Shown one piece after another: positions 31,810 through 41,981 of a DNA stretch of 64,000 nt (position 1 is its first letter; the number at the start of each line of letters is the position of its first letter). The stretch lies in the NCBI GenBank assembly GCA_945859605.1, contig OX243817.1, forward strand, positions 25,682,343 through 25,746,342, in the 5' to 3' direction. This DNA is from Lumbricus rubellus. Taxonomy: Eukaryota; Annelida; Clitellata; Crassiclitellata; Lumbricidae. Under the pieces are notes generated by a model. The model saw only the letters and a program-made list of their open reading frames with translations. It made no database searches and was not told the origin of the DNA. A program made the translations under genes and the position numbers.

Positions 31810-31970
31810 AGTAGAGGTCATTGTAGCAAGCTCGGACATTTGACCTATATAGCCTTCACCTTTGACCCATTTGACCTATATAGCCTTTACTTTCGTCCAT
31901 TTGACCAATACCAGCCTAAAAAATTGAGTGCCCGCGCAGTTTGACCAATACTAGCCTTACTTTTCTAATT
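31810..31970 (+). repeat. Polinton left terminal inverted repeat
   Basis: About 150 bp match the right end nearly base for base. The repeat contains four imperfect copies of TTTGACC-ATA-AGCC (for example CATTTGACCTATATAGCC). Weaker similarity continues past 32034 into the first about 50 codons of PolB. Confidence 0.95.
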
Positions 31971-31982
31971 AGACGTCCGGCG

Positions 31983-32033
31983 TAAAAAAGTAAAAAAGTA
32001 AAAAAGTAAAAAAAATTCTCTGGCGTATATAAA
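31983..32033 (+). promoter_or_regulatory. PolB leader: AAAAAGT repeats and TATATAAAATG start
   Basis: Four tandem GTAAAAAA units precede TCTCTGGCGTATATAAAATG, which places the PolB ATG at 32034. The same A-rich start context occurs at almost every gene of the element. Whether TATATAAA here is a promoter box or only start context cannot be told by eye. Confidence 0.4.
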
Positions 32034-34466
32034 ATGACTGAAAAAATGGAATATACGGCTCGACCTAAAGACGAGATATCCCAATATAAAATGGACTACT
32101 CATCGTATAATCTGAAAGAATTACGACAAATTCCTAAACAGAGAGGACAAAGAGGATACTCGAGTTTGCGAAAAGCGGAACTCATAGCATTCATATTGCA
32201 GGGAGATCGACTAGGCGCTCGGGCTCAGGTCACCAAAGCACCAGCGCATACTCCCGCCACTGTACGAGAATTGCGCGAAATTGCGAAAAAGAGAGGTGTG
32301 CGAGGATACTCGAGATTAGCAAAAGCGGAACTTACGGCATTCTTGACTACTACTTGGAAATTTTTGCATCCGGGGAAAAATAAAATAGTTTTTTCGGATT
32401 GGCTGACTAGCGAGATTAGTCAGTTACCTCCGCAAATAAAACCGCCCATTCATAGGTTCAAACTTCGAGAGACTGCGACGGCTATCAAAGGGTTTACAAA
32501 AAGATACACGATCGATGGCGACAGCAGGATCGATGTTGCAACTTTTCTCAAGGCTGTAAGACCGCAGGTAGTTAGGCTGCTAGCGAAAAATCGAGGGGTA
32601 AAAGTTCAACTCGATCTCATGTGCGTAATGGAGAAAGTAGATATGAAAACCGGCGAAGTAGTAACGGCTGAGCCTAATTTCAAATCAAAGAGTGATATTA
32701 TTTTAGAAGCAACCGATGTGAGGGAAATATATACCAACGCAGCGGATAAAATTAAGGAGACCATGGCCAGTTTTCAGATGCGGGGGAGTAATTGGAGATT
32801 CAAAACCGTTTTGAAGTTGGATATCGATACAGTGGTATATAAACCATTGAAAGGAAGTTCTTATATTCCACTTCCTGATTATTTAGCGAATAAAAAGGCT
32901 ATTGTTAATATGAAGAACAAAGATGAGGAATGCTTCAAGTGGTGTGTAGCGAGAGCTGTAAACCCCGTTGAAGAACACCCGGAGAGAATTACGAAAGAAT
33001 TAATTAGACAGTCTGAGAAACTCAATTGGTCCGGTATCGAATTCCCTGTAGCAGCGGATGCTAATGTGATAGGTAAATTTGAGAGAAATAATAATATTAG
33101 TATTAATGTTTTTGGTTACGAGAAAGATGTGAATGTATTCCCACTATATATATCAAAGCATGAGAATGATAGGTGTGTAGATCTATTACTCATTTCTGAT
33201 GGAGAAAAGAAGCATTATTGTTGGATCAAGAATTTCAACAGACTGATGGCGGTGAAAACAGAAAATACTACTACATCAATGTACTATTGCAAAAGATGCT
33301 TGATATGGTTCAGTAGAAAAGAATCGCTTCACAAACATACTGAGTACTGTTCGCAGCAGGACGCCCAACGAATAGAACTTCCAGAACCTGGGACTATGCT
33401 AAGTTTTACACATCATTATAGAAAGATGCGTGTACCGTTTTTGTATTTTGCCGACTTTGAATCGTTCATCAAACCTATCGGTACATGTCAACCCGTTCCT
33501 AGCACGTCTTACACCAACAAGTATCAAAAACATACGCCCAGCTCGTTTTGTTATCATTTGAAATGCTTCGACGATGATGTTTATTCCCAAGAGCCGGTGC
33601 GGTTTACGGCTGAAAACGAAGACGATGATGTTGCTCAGTTATTCATAGACTCTATCGAAGAAAATGTAAAACGAATATACAACGAGTTCAAATTCCCCAA
33701 GAAGATGATATTCGGTAAAACTGAACAGAAATGTTATGATGAGTCTGTCAACTGCCATATCTGTGGAGGAGAGTTGCGTGAAGATCGAGTAAGAGATCAC
33801 TGTCATTTGAGCGGTAAATTTAGAGGCGCCGCTCACAACCTTTGTAATCTGAAATACAAAGTCCCCAAGTTCTTCCCCGTCGTATTTCACAATTTGACCG
33901 GTTATGACAGCCATTTATTTATCAAGAAATTACGAGGTGAACACGGCGAGAAAATCAAATGCATTCCCTGCAACGAAGAAAAGTATATCTCATTCAGCAG
34001 AGAGGTCGTCGTCGATAAATTTGTAGACAAAGATGGAAAAGAGAGAGAAGTCAAGCGCGAATTACGTTTCATCGATAGTTTTAGATTCATGCCCTCGAGT
34101 CTCGACGCGTTATCGAAAAATCTTCAGAAAGATCAGTGCAAGAATTTAGGGAAATTTTTTGAGAGTGAGAAGTTGGATCTTTTACTCAGAAAAGGCGTTT
34201 ACCCATATGATTACGTCGACGGTGTTGAAAGATTAAACGAAACCGAATTGCCGCCGAAGCATGCCTTCTATTCAAAACTAAACGATTCGGGCATCAGCGG
34301 AAAAGATTACGAGCACGCGAAAACGGTATGGGACAAATTTGAATGCAAAACATTACGCCAATATCACGACTTGTACAATTTATCGGATGTTCTATTATTA
34401 GCGGATGTCTTTGAAAACTTTAGAGACGTCTGTATGAAGCACTACAACCTAGATCCCGCGTGGTAG
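32034..34466 (+). pseudogene. POLB: Protein-primed DNA polymerase B, N-terminal and exonuclease part
   Basis: Role: protein-primed replication of the element's linear DNA. Seen in 810 codons: two SAP-like helix-extended-loop-helix motifs (residues about 24-56 and 77-105), a C2H2 finger (CKRCLIWFSRKESLHKHTEYC-like, about 418-438), Exo I FADFES (about 472), an endonuclease-VII-like zinc motif CHICGGEL...DHCHLSGKFRG...CNL (about 573-605), Exo II NLTGYD (about 619) and Exo III YHDLYNLSD (about 776). The frame stops at 34464-34466, just after DPAW. The next conserved block (YYTSPGLAWDA) continues in another frame from about 34470, so one indel breaks the gene. The start has the TATATAAAATG context. 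Confidence 0.93.
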
Positions 34467-35608
34467 GCTATTATACTTCGCCTGGACTTGCTTGGGACGC
34501 GGCGTTGAAGACGACTGGTGTAGAGTTGGAGTTGTTGAGTGACTACGATATGTTGTTGATGATCAAGCAGGGAATACGAGGAGGTGTCAGCACGATTTCA
34601 CATCGATACGCGAAAGCGAACAACGAGTACATGGGAGAAGCTTTCAATCCCACCCAGCATTCAGTATTCATTCCATACTTGGACGCGAACAACTTGTACG
34701 GATGGGCGATGAGCAAGCCGCTACCAACTCATGGGTTTGAATGGATGAACGATGACGAATTGAATGATTGGAGAAACATTACCGAGCGAGATGGAGTGGG
34801 ATGTGTGTTAGAAGTCGACTTAGAATATCCAAAGGAATTACACGACCTGCACAATGATTATCCTCTAGCCCCCGAGAGTGTAAAACCCGCGGGATCAAAT
34901 GTGGCGAAACTCATTCCAAACTTGAACGATAAAAAGAAGTACGTCGTTCATTACGGAAATTTAAAATTGTACGAAAGGCTCGGATTGAAAATCGTAAAAA
35001 TACATCGGGGAATAAAATTCGTGGAAAGTGCCTGGCTGAAAAAGTATATCGATCTGAATACCAACCTGAGAACGAAAGCTACGAACGATTTTGAGAAAGA
35101 CTTTTTCAAGCTGATGAACAATAGCGTTTTCGGTAAAACAATGGAGGCTATCGAGAATCGAGTTGACATACGATTGGTGAGTGATGAGAAGGAAGCTATC
35201 AAGCTAGTCGCGAAAACTAATTACGACAGACGAACGATTTTCGATGAAAACCTCATCGCAGTTCACATGAAAAAGACCAAGTTGTTTTACAACAAGCCGA
35301 TATATCTAGGGATGTGTATATTAGACACCAGTAAGACGCTCATGTATGAGTTTCATTATAATTACATCAAGGCCAAGTACGGAGATAGGGCCAAGCTATT
35401 ATTCACCGATACCGATTCTTTGGCGTATGAAATTAAAACGGAAGACTTCTTCTACAAAGATATTTCCCCCGACGTCCAAAGTATGTTCGATACTTCTGAC
35501 TATCCGAGAGATCACCCGTCAGGTATAGAATCTGGTGTTAATAAAAAAGTGGTTGGTATGTTCAAAGACGAGGCCGCGGGAAAGCAAATCGAAGATTTGT
35601 CGGGCTGA
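34460..35608 (+). pseudogene. POLB: DNA polymerase B, palm part
   Basis: This is the continuation of PolB in a shifted frame, not a separate gene. It holds polymerase motif A (DANNLYGWAMSKPLPTHGF), motif B (KLMNNSVFGKTMEAIENR) and motif C (TDTDSLAYEI) with both catalytic Asp positions present, plus the GIRGG block. The frame ends at 35606-35608, after FKDEAAGKQIEDLSG. The expected next block (LYSYKM) is in a third frame, so there is a second indel nearby. Catalytic residues look intact; the breaks are the only visible defects. Confidence 0.93.
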
Positions 35609-35616
35609 GGTCGAAG

Positions 35617-35907
35617 TTGTACTCTTACAAGATGGCGGGCGAAGACTACAAGAAATGTAAAGGTGTGAAAAAGAACGTCGTCAAGAAATCAATCACTCAC
35701 GCAGATTACAAAGACTGCGTGTTTACGAAAAGACAACAGTCGAGAGCGATGAACGTCATTCGATCCTACCGCCATGAAATTTACACCGAAGAAGTAAATA
35801 AAATAGCTCTGTCTGCCGACGACGACAAAAGAGTAATAATGGACGACGGGATCCATACCCTAGCCTATGGGCACTACACGCTGAAAACTAAACAAAATAA
35901 AGAATAA
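35617..35907 (+). pseudogene. POLB: DNA polymerase B, C-terminal part
   Basis: Reads LYSYKMAGEDYKKCKGVKKN and ends with DDGIHTLAYGHY, the usual thumb end of Polinton PolB. The apparent internal start is an artefact of the second frameshift. With the two preceding segments the gene spans about 1,290 codons, a normal length for the family. Confidence 0.9.
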
Positions 35908-35923
35908 TTTACACTAATATAAA

Positions 35924-36244
35924 ATGGATGCGGTAAAAGTGTGTACCAAATGCAAAATAGAAAAACGCTTGGACGAATTTCACAAAGATCATACGCAAAA
36001 GAACGGAAGCTACCCGAGCTGCAAACTTTGTAAAAATGCCAAAGTAAAGGAGCTTGCACACAAATACGCAAGACAGGAAAATAGGGAGACAAAAGACACA
36101 AAAGTTTGCAGTCGGTGTAAGGTAAATCAGAACATATCGGAATACGTCAACAATCGATTTCAAAAAGATGGAAAGGCGAACGAATGCAAAAATTGTAGAC
36201 GTAAATATTATCTCGCCTGCGTAGAAGCTCAGAAAGCTCATTAG
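35924..36244 (+). CDS. Double zinc-ribbon protein
   Basis: A 106-residue basic protein with two tandem CxxC...CxxC units: C7/C10 with C33/C36, then a second set in VCSRCK...ECKNCR. Each unit has the KxCxKC...L.EF/EY...SCK.C pattern seen next to phage and viral endonuclease VII-like proteins. No catalytic HNH residues are evident. It starts 17 bp after PolB at TATAAAATG. Inference: a nucleic-acid-binding replication or structural accessory. The frame is intact. The internal duplication is visible; the function is not known. Confidence 0.75.
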   Translation: MDAVKVCTKCKIEKRLDEFHKDHTQKNGSYPSCKLCKNAKVKELAHKYARQENRETKDTKVCSRCKVNQNISEYVNNRFQKDGKANECKNCRRKYYLACVEAQKAH

Positions 36245-36273
36245 TTTGTGAAACATCTAGATGAAATATTAAA

Positions 36274-36708
36274 ATGAGTAACGCAACTGTGAAAAATATA
36301 AATGTCGAAGGCGTAGTCCTCCCGAATCATCCGTTGACGAATTTTGAACTACTAGATGCCGCGAAAAAGCTCAATATCCCTAATTTCCGGGGAGTATTTC
36401 TCAGAGACGAGCTGCCGAAGAAACCTAGACGGACTGAATGCGGGATATTGAATCTAGACGATTCTAATGGAACCGGCTCGCACTGGGTCGCTTTTTTGAA
36501 AAACGACACGGATAAAATATATTTCGACAGCTATGGCCTGTCCCCTCCTACAGAACTGCTAAAGTATTTGCAGAGTCCCGTGTACTACAATAGCGAACGT
36601 ATTCAGCCCGACAACGAAGTGTTTTGCGGTCATTTATGCCTGTACGTCTTGAAAAACACATGTAAAGATGGAGTGAGTTTTCAGGAGGTTATAAACAGCC
36701 TGCATTAA
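36274..36708 (+). CDS. PRO: Adenovirus-type maturation cysteine protease
   Basis: A 144-residue protein with the Ulp1/adenain triad: His70 in GSHWVAF, Asp85 in FDSYG, Gln111 and Cys118 in IQPDNEVFCGHLCLY. The Gln-to-Cys spacing of seven equals that of adenain. Role in the family: cleaves virion precursors after (I/L/M)xGx-G sites during capsid maturation; two candidate substrates are encoded downstream. Shorter than adenain (about 200 residues) but usual for Polintons. It is intact, with a TTAAAATG start 29 bp after the zinc-ribbon gene. Confidence 0.92.
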   Translation: MSNATVKNINVEGVVLPNHPLTNFELLDAAKKLNIPNFRGVFLRDELPKKPRRTECGILNLDDSNGTGSHWVAFLKNDTDKIYFDSYGLSPPTELLKYLQSPVYYNSERIQPDNEVFCGHLCLYVLKNTCKDGVSFQEVINSLH

Positions 36709-36729
36709 AATTATATTCAGATGTAAAAA

Positions 36730-37179
36730 ATGCCTGTTGATAAATTTGGACATACAGATTCGGGATCTACGCAGAGAGTAATTGCCGGGGGAGTTACTGA
36801 AAGTCAAGTAAATAGTACTTTTCTACGGCTAGATGGAGCAAACCCGGCGACTGGCGACCTAAATATGAGTGGTCATACTATTAGAGGTCTGCCTACAGCG
36901 AATACGGCGAATACTTCGGAAGCGGGGATAGACGAGGCTGTGAGTCGGGGGCAAGTAATAGATTTACTGCGGAATCACGACGACGTCCCGACCGACAATA
37001 ATCATTTGACGAATAAGAAATACGTCGATGAACAACTTACTTCGAAAGTGGCGACGGTAGTAGGACCCGCGGTTAGCGCTTACAGTTCAACTCAGCAGGC
37101 TATACTCGCTAGGACTCACACTGCAGTTACTTTTGACGTAATAAGATGCGGTACCGCAAGACACGGTATTGAACAGTAG
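36730..37179 (+). pseudogene. Fibre-like protein A, 5' part (interrupted)
   Basis: Begins MPVDKFGHTDSGSTQRV, identical over its start to fibre B at 39377. Then come tail-fibre-like motifs (FLRLDGANPATGDLNMSGH, DEAVSRGQVIDLL, LTNKKYVDEQL) and the first strand of a C1q/TNF-like head. A transposon inserted at 37177 creates an immediate stop. Across the insertion the frame resumes exactly (39050-39351), so only the insertion breaks this gene. Inference: a trimeric attachment fibre, from the motif style and neighbours. Confidence 0.8.
37169..37176. repeat. TSD of the insertion in fibre A (TTGAACAG)
   Basis: TTGAACAG at 37169-37176 is repeated exactly at 39050-39057, on the two sides of the inserted element. 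Confidence 0.95.
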
Positions 37180-39049
37180 GGTGGAGTGAAAAACACGAAA
37201 ATCAAAATTTTTAAACGTAACAGCAATAAAAAGTTGTCTAATGGTATGGGGTCAAGAAATCTCACAAAAAGTTTTGAAAAATATTAATGTCTTCGTTTGC
37301 CACCAGAGGGCCAAAATTTCGAAAAATTGTCTTTTTTAAAGAAAATTTATGGTTTTCTTATGAAATATTTTTCATGCAACACAATTTACCACCACACAAT
37401 CAACCGTAGGAAAGAGCTCTTAAAACTGATTAAAATGATGTATTAATTTTTAGAATAGTCCCATATTTCTAGAAGATATTAACTTTTTACTATACCCCAC
37501 ATTCGCGACATGTCGCTATGCCTGAAAACTGTAAAACACTAATAACTTTTTTATCCTTTGAGATATTTCAACTTGTGATATGCCATTCGATTCAGTTTAA
37601 GACGGCTTTTTCAACGGTGCATTGAAACTTCCAAAACCATCCACGAAAAAGTTCTAAATCTCATGAAACCATAAAAAAGAGGAAAACTAAAGAAAAATAT
37701 TTGGAGAAATATACTGAACAGGGAATAACTATGAAAACCTTTAACTTTATGTTTCTCAACATTTCTAAGTGATACAGTCATCATCAGCACCCAATATTAT
37801 GAGGAAGAACTGTTCTCAAGATTTGTTTTCCATTTAAATTAAATTATAGTATATTGCAAATGCATGCAATAAACGAGCATTTCAGTTAAAATCTTGCATA
37901 TTGTTTTTCTGAAAAACCTTACTTGATACAGCAATTCTGAACACACCATCGTGTTCAGCACGTCAACTTCTATAGAAAACAGTCAAAGTTTTTTCGGAAA
38001 TAAAAAAATAATAATTTATAGTATATTTAAATATATACAATATATGAGTATTTAAGTTAAAGTCTTGCATACTGTTTTTCTCAAAGAGCTTACGTGATAC
38101 AACAATTCTGAGCACACCATCGTGTTCAGCACGTCAACTTCTATAGAAAACGGTCAAAGTTTTCTCGGAAATAAAAAACAATAATTTATAGTATATTTAA
38201 ATATATACAATATATGATTATTTAAGTTAAAATCTTGCATATTGTTTTTCTCAAAAACCTTACGTGATACAACAATTCTGAGCACACCATCGTGTTCAGC
38301 GCGTCAACTTCTATAGAAAACAATCAAAGTTTTTGCCGAAATAAAAAAAAAATTAAAATTTGTTGTCCAGTGTAATTATTGTATCATGATCATGTTGGAA
38401 CTCTATTTACTCTCATGGGATCTTCTGGTTTTGGGACATTTTGCAATTGTCACTGGTGTATTTGCAGGCTGCAATGTCAAAAAGTTTTTCTCTACACCTT
38501 TTTTCATAGTTTTGCAATTTTTCCCGATATTTTTCTTTAGTTTTCCTCTTTTTCATGGTTTCATGAGATTTAGAACTTTTTCGTGGATGGTTTTGGAAGT
38601 TTCAATGCACCCTTAAAACAGCCGTCTTAAACTGAATCGAATGACATATCACAAGTTGAAATATCTCAAAGGATAAAAAAGTTATTAGTGTTTTACAGTT
38701 TTCAGGCATAGCGACATGTCGCGAATGTGGGGTATAGTAAAAAGTTAATATCTTCTAGAAATATGGGACTATTCTAAAAATTAATACATCATTTTAATCA
38801 GTTTTAAGGGCTCTTTCCAACGGTATATTGTTTGGTGGCATATTGTGTTGCATGAAAAATATTTCATAAGAAAACCATAAATTTTCTTTAAAAAAGACAA
38901 TTTTTCGAAACTTTGGCCCTCTGGTGGCAAACGAAGACATTAATATTTTTCAAAACTTTTTTGAGATTTCTTGACCCCATACCATTAGACAACTTTTTAT
39001 TGCTGTTACGTTTAAAAATTTTGATTTTCGTGTTTTTCACTCCACCCTA
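37177..39049. mobile_element. Non-autonomous hAT-type element with long inverted arms
   Basis: A 1,873-bp insertion with termini TAGGGTGGAGTG/CACTCCACCCTA and an exact 8-bp TSD, the hAT pattern. The inverted arms are about 525 bp each (37177-37702 and 38525-39049) and nearly identical. The centre holds three copies of a 170-bp tandem repeat (about 37840-38345), each with ACACCATCGTGTTCAGC. No transposase is encoded; the small open frames are chance. Confidence 0.88.
37840..38345. repeat. 170-bp tandem triplicate inside the hAT-type element
   Basis: Marker ACACCATCGTGTTCAGC occurs near 37942, 38114 and 38284, with the flanking AATATATACAATATATGA and AACTTCTATAGAAAAC conserved in each unit. 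Confidence 0.85.
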
Positions 39050-39351
39050 TTGAACAGGGTATCGGAACGACTTCTTTCTTCCCCAGTAAAGCCGGGTACT
39101 ATATCGTTTCGGCGTACATAGAATTTTGTAACAATAGTAATTCCGCGTATGGCACCGTCCACCTGTATAAAAATGGAGCGTCGTACATGCAAATTGCGGG
39201 CGGAGGGGGCACGAAAGGTTCGCAAAACCATTCAATCGGTAGTAACATAGTTTTTCTAGACGAGTTCGATTACCTCAGCATACACGCTTTTTCATCCATC
39301 GCCACGAACATTTTGTGTAGGGACTTTTCGGCGGCATTCTTACGACCATAA
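39050..39351 (+). pseudogene. Fibre-like protein A, 3' part (C1q/TNF-like head)
   Basis: Continues fibre A after the insertion in the same frame: FFPSKAGYYIVSAYIEF, VHLYKNGASYMQIAGG, FDYLSIHAF and the end LCRDFSAAFLRP. The pattern of a Gly-Tyr-Tyr strand, 'LYKNG' and a final hydrophobic strand is typical of C1q/TNF-like jelly rolls. Fibre B ends with the same RDFSAA-LRP motif. Confidence 0.78.
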
Positions 39352-39376
39352 ATTAATAAAAATTATTATATTCAAA

Positions 39377-40110
39377 ATGCCTGTTGATAAATTTGGTCAT
39401 ACAGATTCTGGATCTACGCAAAGAGTAATTGCTGGGGGTGTTACGCTGTCCCAAGTAAACAGTACTTTTCTAAGGATAGATGGAGCAAATCCGGCGACTG
39501 GGAATCTAAATATGAATGGCAACTGCATCAAAGGCCTGCCAATAACGAATAATCCGGATGCGGAATGGATGAAGCGCTAAGTTGGGGACAAGCTATAGAT
39601 TTGACTACGAATCACGACGACTCTCCGTCAAACGATAATCATTTGACGAATAAAAAATACGTGGACGAACGAATTGCTTCGATAGTGCGCTGCTTCACTG
39701 CTGAGGATGCATTTGGCCCGGCGTTTAGTGTTTACGCCCTCTCGGCTCAGGCTATCATCGCCAACACAATAACGCAAGTAACATTTGGAACTGTAAAATT
39801 CGATCCGGATAATTGTCTAGTCAATTCGAACCGTTTCCTTCCTCGGAAAGGCGGTTGTTACATGGTTACGACGTGTTTGGAAATACGCGACAATAGTGAT
39901 AAATATTTTGAAGGTATTGCCTTGTACAAAAGTGGGGGAGTGTACACGATGATTGTTGGTGGCGTAGGTAAGACCGGATCGAGAAAATATGTATCGGGCA
40001 CTAGCCTAGTTCGATTAACTAATACCGATTATCTCGAGATATTTATTACTTCGCCTAATCCGGTAAATATTTTAGTTCGCGATTTTTCAGCGGCATACTT
40101 ACGCCCTTAG
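39377..40110 (+). pseudogene. Fibre-like protein B (tandem paralogue, frameshifted)
   Basis: Same architecture as fibre A: an MPVDKFGHTDSGSTQRV anchor, FLRIDGANPATGNLNMNG, then LTNKKYVDERI and a C1q-like head ending RDFSAAYLRP. The first frame closes at 39578-39580 and the rest reads from about 39565 in another frame, so one indel lies near 39565-39580. The N-terminus and the last strand are most conserved between A and B; the head surface differs most. Inference: duplicated receptor-binding fibre. Confidence 0.82.
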
Positions 40111-40186
40111 AATTCAAAACCGAATCAAGTTTTGAATTTGAATACTACACTTCACCTACACTTCATCGACCATTCTATCATGAACT

Positions 40187-41476
40187 TCAATATACCACGC
40201 TCATTTTCTGGCCGTCCGATTGAAACCTCAGTAACTTGTCTGAAATCACCACTGCGTACGCTTCCGTATTAGCCGGTGGCGCCGTATTAAACGTGCCTTT
40301 GATCTGGATATCGACCACCGATGACTTCAGACGCTCGGATTGCTTGCTCACGTCAAACACCATAATCGGAAACAGATCTTTGAAGTCCGAGGGTGTGATA
40401 TTGCATTGTGTCATTAGTTCGTCCATTCCATAGTATTTTTCACTAAACGCGGCTGCTGCTCGGTACGCCCGCGAGAATTGTTGATTCGGAAATGATAGAT
40501 TATAGTCGACAACTGGGTATCGGTCCTGGTTCATCATCACGAACATGTTCTTCAGATCGCAATGATTGAAAACGGATGGATTGTGTACTTGATCGCCGCT
40601 TTTGTCGGTTTGAAAACCCAAGATGATATACCTAGGCTTCTCAGGTAATGTCTTGACGCTAAGTCTCCAGCTAAAATTAGTCGACTGTGCGACGGAGGTG
40701 GTATCGCATTGACGGGCTCTGTACGCAACTGGTAACGACGCTTTCGATTCGATCGTTTTGTACAATTGCATCTTCTCCATATCCGCGGGAATAACGTGCG
40801 GCATGAACCACGAGATTTTATCCAGCCTAACTTTCCCTGCACCCGCGGCGGCGAGTCTAAAAATTGCGTCATCATCGGCTTTACGAACCAGAGTTAGCGT
40901 ATGTTTCACACCAAAAACAACCTTGTCGTAATCATCGCAAAATCCGAAAATATGCTTCAATGGAACAACAAAGCTAAAAGTACCTTTGGCATTTGGTTTT
41001 TGAATTATATACGACTGTCTAACGGCGAAACCTTGATTATCCGCGATAGCAGCCGTCGCCCCGCTGTCCTTGTACCACAACTGATTCAGACCTTGAGCTA
41101 GTTGAAAATCATTCGGGTATTTGAGTAATCCGAGCATCGTCGTTGCTTGACCTGGGTAAAATAACGATTCAATTTCCTGATTCGACAACTAATACGAAAT
41201 TTGGCTGAAAAGATGCATGAGCCCATTATTCGTAAGAGTTGCTTCATCAGCAATAACGTAGAAGGTGTTGTCCGCCTTCATCAATCTACCCTCGAACAGC
41301 AGGTAAGATTCCGCTGGATGACAAAATAAATCTTGAAGTTCGATGTTTATTCTAATCTCGCCGGAGGTGTTTAGATTCGTCCCCGATATCGGCTCATACT
41401 CATACCATTCGTAGCGTTCGACGCTTTCATCGCTCAATGGTTGTTCGGTAAATCTCAGAATATCAGATGATTGCAT
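40187..41476 (-). pseudogene. MCP: Major capsid protein (double jelly roll) with amber codon
   Basis: One frame of about 430 codons interrupted by a single TAG at 41191-41189. The 95-codon N-terminal part has RYEWYEYEPISG, SYLLFEGRL and GLMHLFSQISY. The C-terminal part has IESLFYPGQATTMLGLLKYP, FVVPLKHIFGFC and PRYIILGFQT. These blocks define the Polinton capsid protein (PY), the double jelly-roll relative of adenovirus hexon. The start at 41476 has the TAAAAATG context. No indel is seen, so the lesion is one nonsense codon at residue 96. An internal TTG beyond it is not a credible start. Confidence 0.9.
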
Positions 41477-41501
41477 TTTTACTACTACGCGATAATATTT
41501 T

Positions 41502-41969
41502 TTACGCGACCTTCATTCCGGCGCCGTTTAGCGAGCGTACTAAATCTTGTATCGATATGGCGCCGTTCTTCTTCAGGCCGTCCCCCATCATCAGATTATT
41601 TATATTCGGGATATTTGGAATATTCGGACTCGACCCTACGCCACTCAGCCGCTCTAAAATTTGTCTAGTTTCTGGCGTAATTTTCATCGGGGTAGGAGCA
41701 GGAGTAGGCGCAGGAGTCGTAAACAGTTTGGCCACTGCTTTGTCCACGAATCGTTTACCAGCGTCGATTGCGGTTGTTTTCCCAACATCGATCGCCTTTT
41801 TCCCAATTTCTTTCGCCACGTCTTTACCCGCGCTGAGAGCAGTCGTTGCTAATTGTTTGGCGGCGTTCGACGTAACTAGTCGTTTGAAAAATCCCGAAAT
41901 TGTATCGAATATTCCCGATCCTCCGATAACGTATTGTTTCCTATACCTCCTTCTACTAATGACCTGCAT
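41502..41969 (-). CDS. pVI-like virion protein with candidate protease sites
   Basis: 155 residues: a basic N-terminus (SRRRYRKQY), then IGGS/G (residues 15-19), followed by an amphipathic segment GIFDTISGFFKRLV, a long Ala/Lys-rich helix, a TPAPTPAPTP linker, and a C-terminal helix ending LNGA/GMKVA. IxGx-G and LxGx-G fit the adenain cleavage pattern. Adenovirus pVI likewise has sites near both ends flanking a membrane-lytic helix. Inference: internal membrane-active capsid cement or endosome-escape protein. It is intact and sits between MCP and the DUF8207-like gene. No sequence search was possible. Confidence 0.65.
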   Translation of the reverse strand: MQVISRRRYRKQYVIGGSGIFDTISGFFKRLVTSNAAKQLATTALSAGKDVAKEIGKKAIDVGKTTAIDAGKRFVDKAVAKLFTTPAPTPAPTPMKITPETRQILERLSGVGSSPNIPNIPNINNLMMGDGLKKNGAISIQDLVRSLNGAGMKVA

Positions 41970-41981
41970 TTTTCCAGCATT

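Noticed and set aside
34460..35608. Palm-domain frame as a separate polymerase gene
   Set aside because: It is the direct continuation of PolB after a frameshift; its apparent ATG is inside the conserved region.
38386..38616. 76-codon frame inside the hAT-type element
   Set aside because: Overlaps the inverted arm; hydrophobic low-complexity content, no transposase motif.
40187..41188. Independent 333-residue gene downstream of the MCP amber codon
   Set aside because: Its first codon is TTG right after the stop and conserved capsid sequence continues across it.
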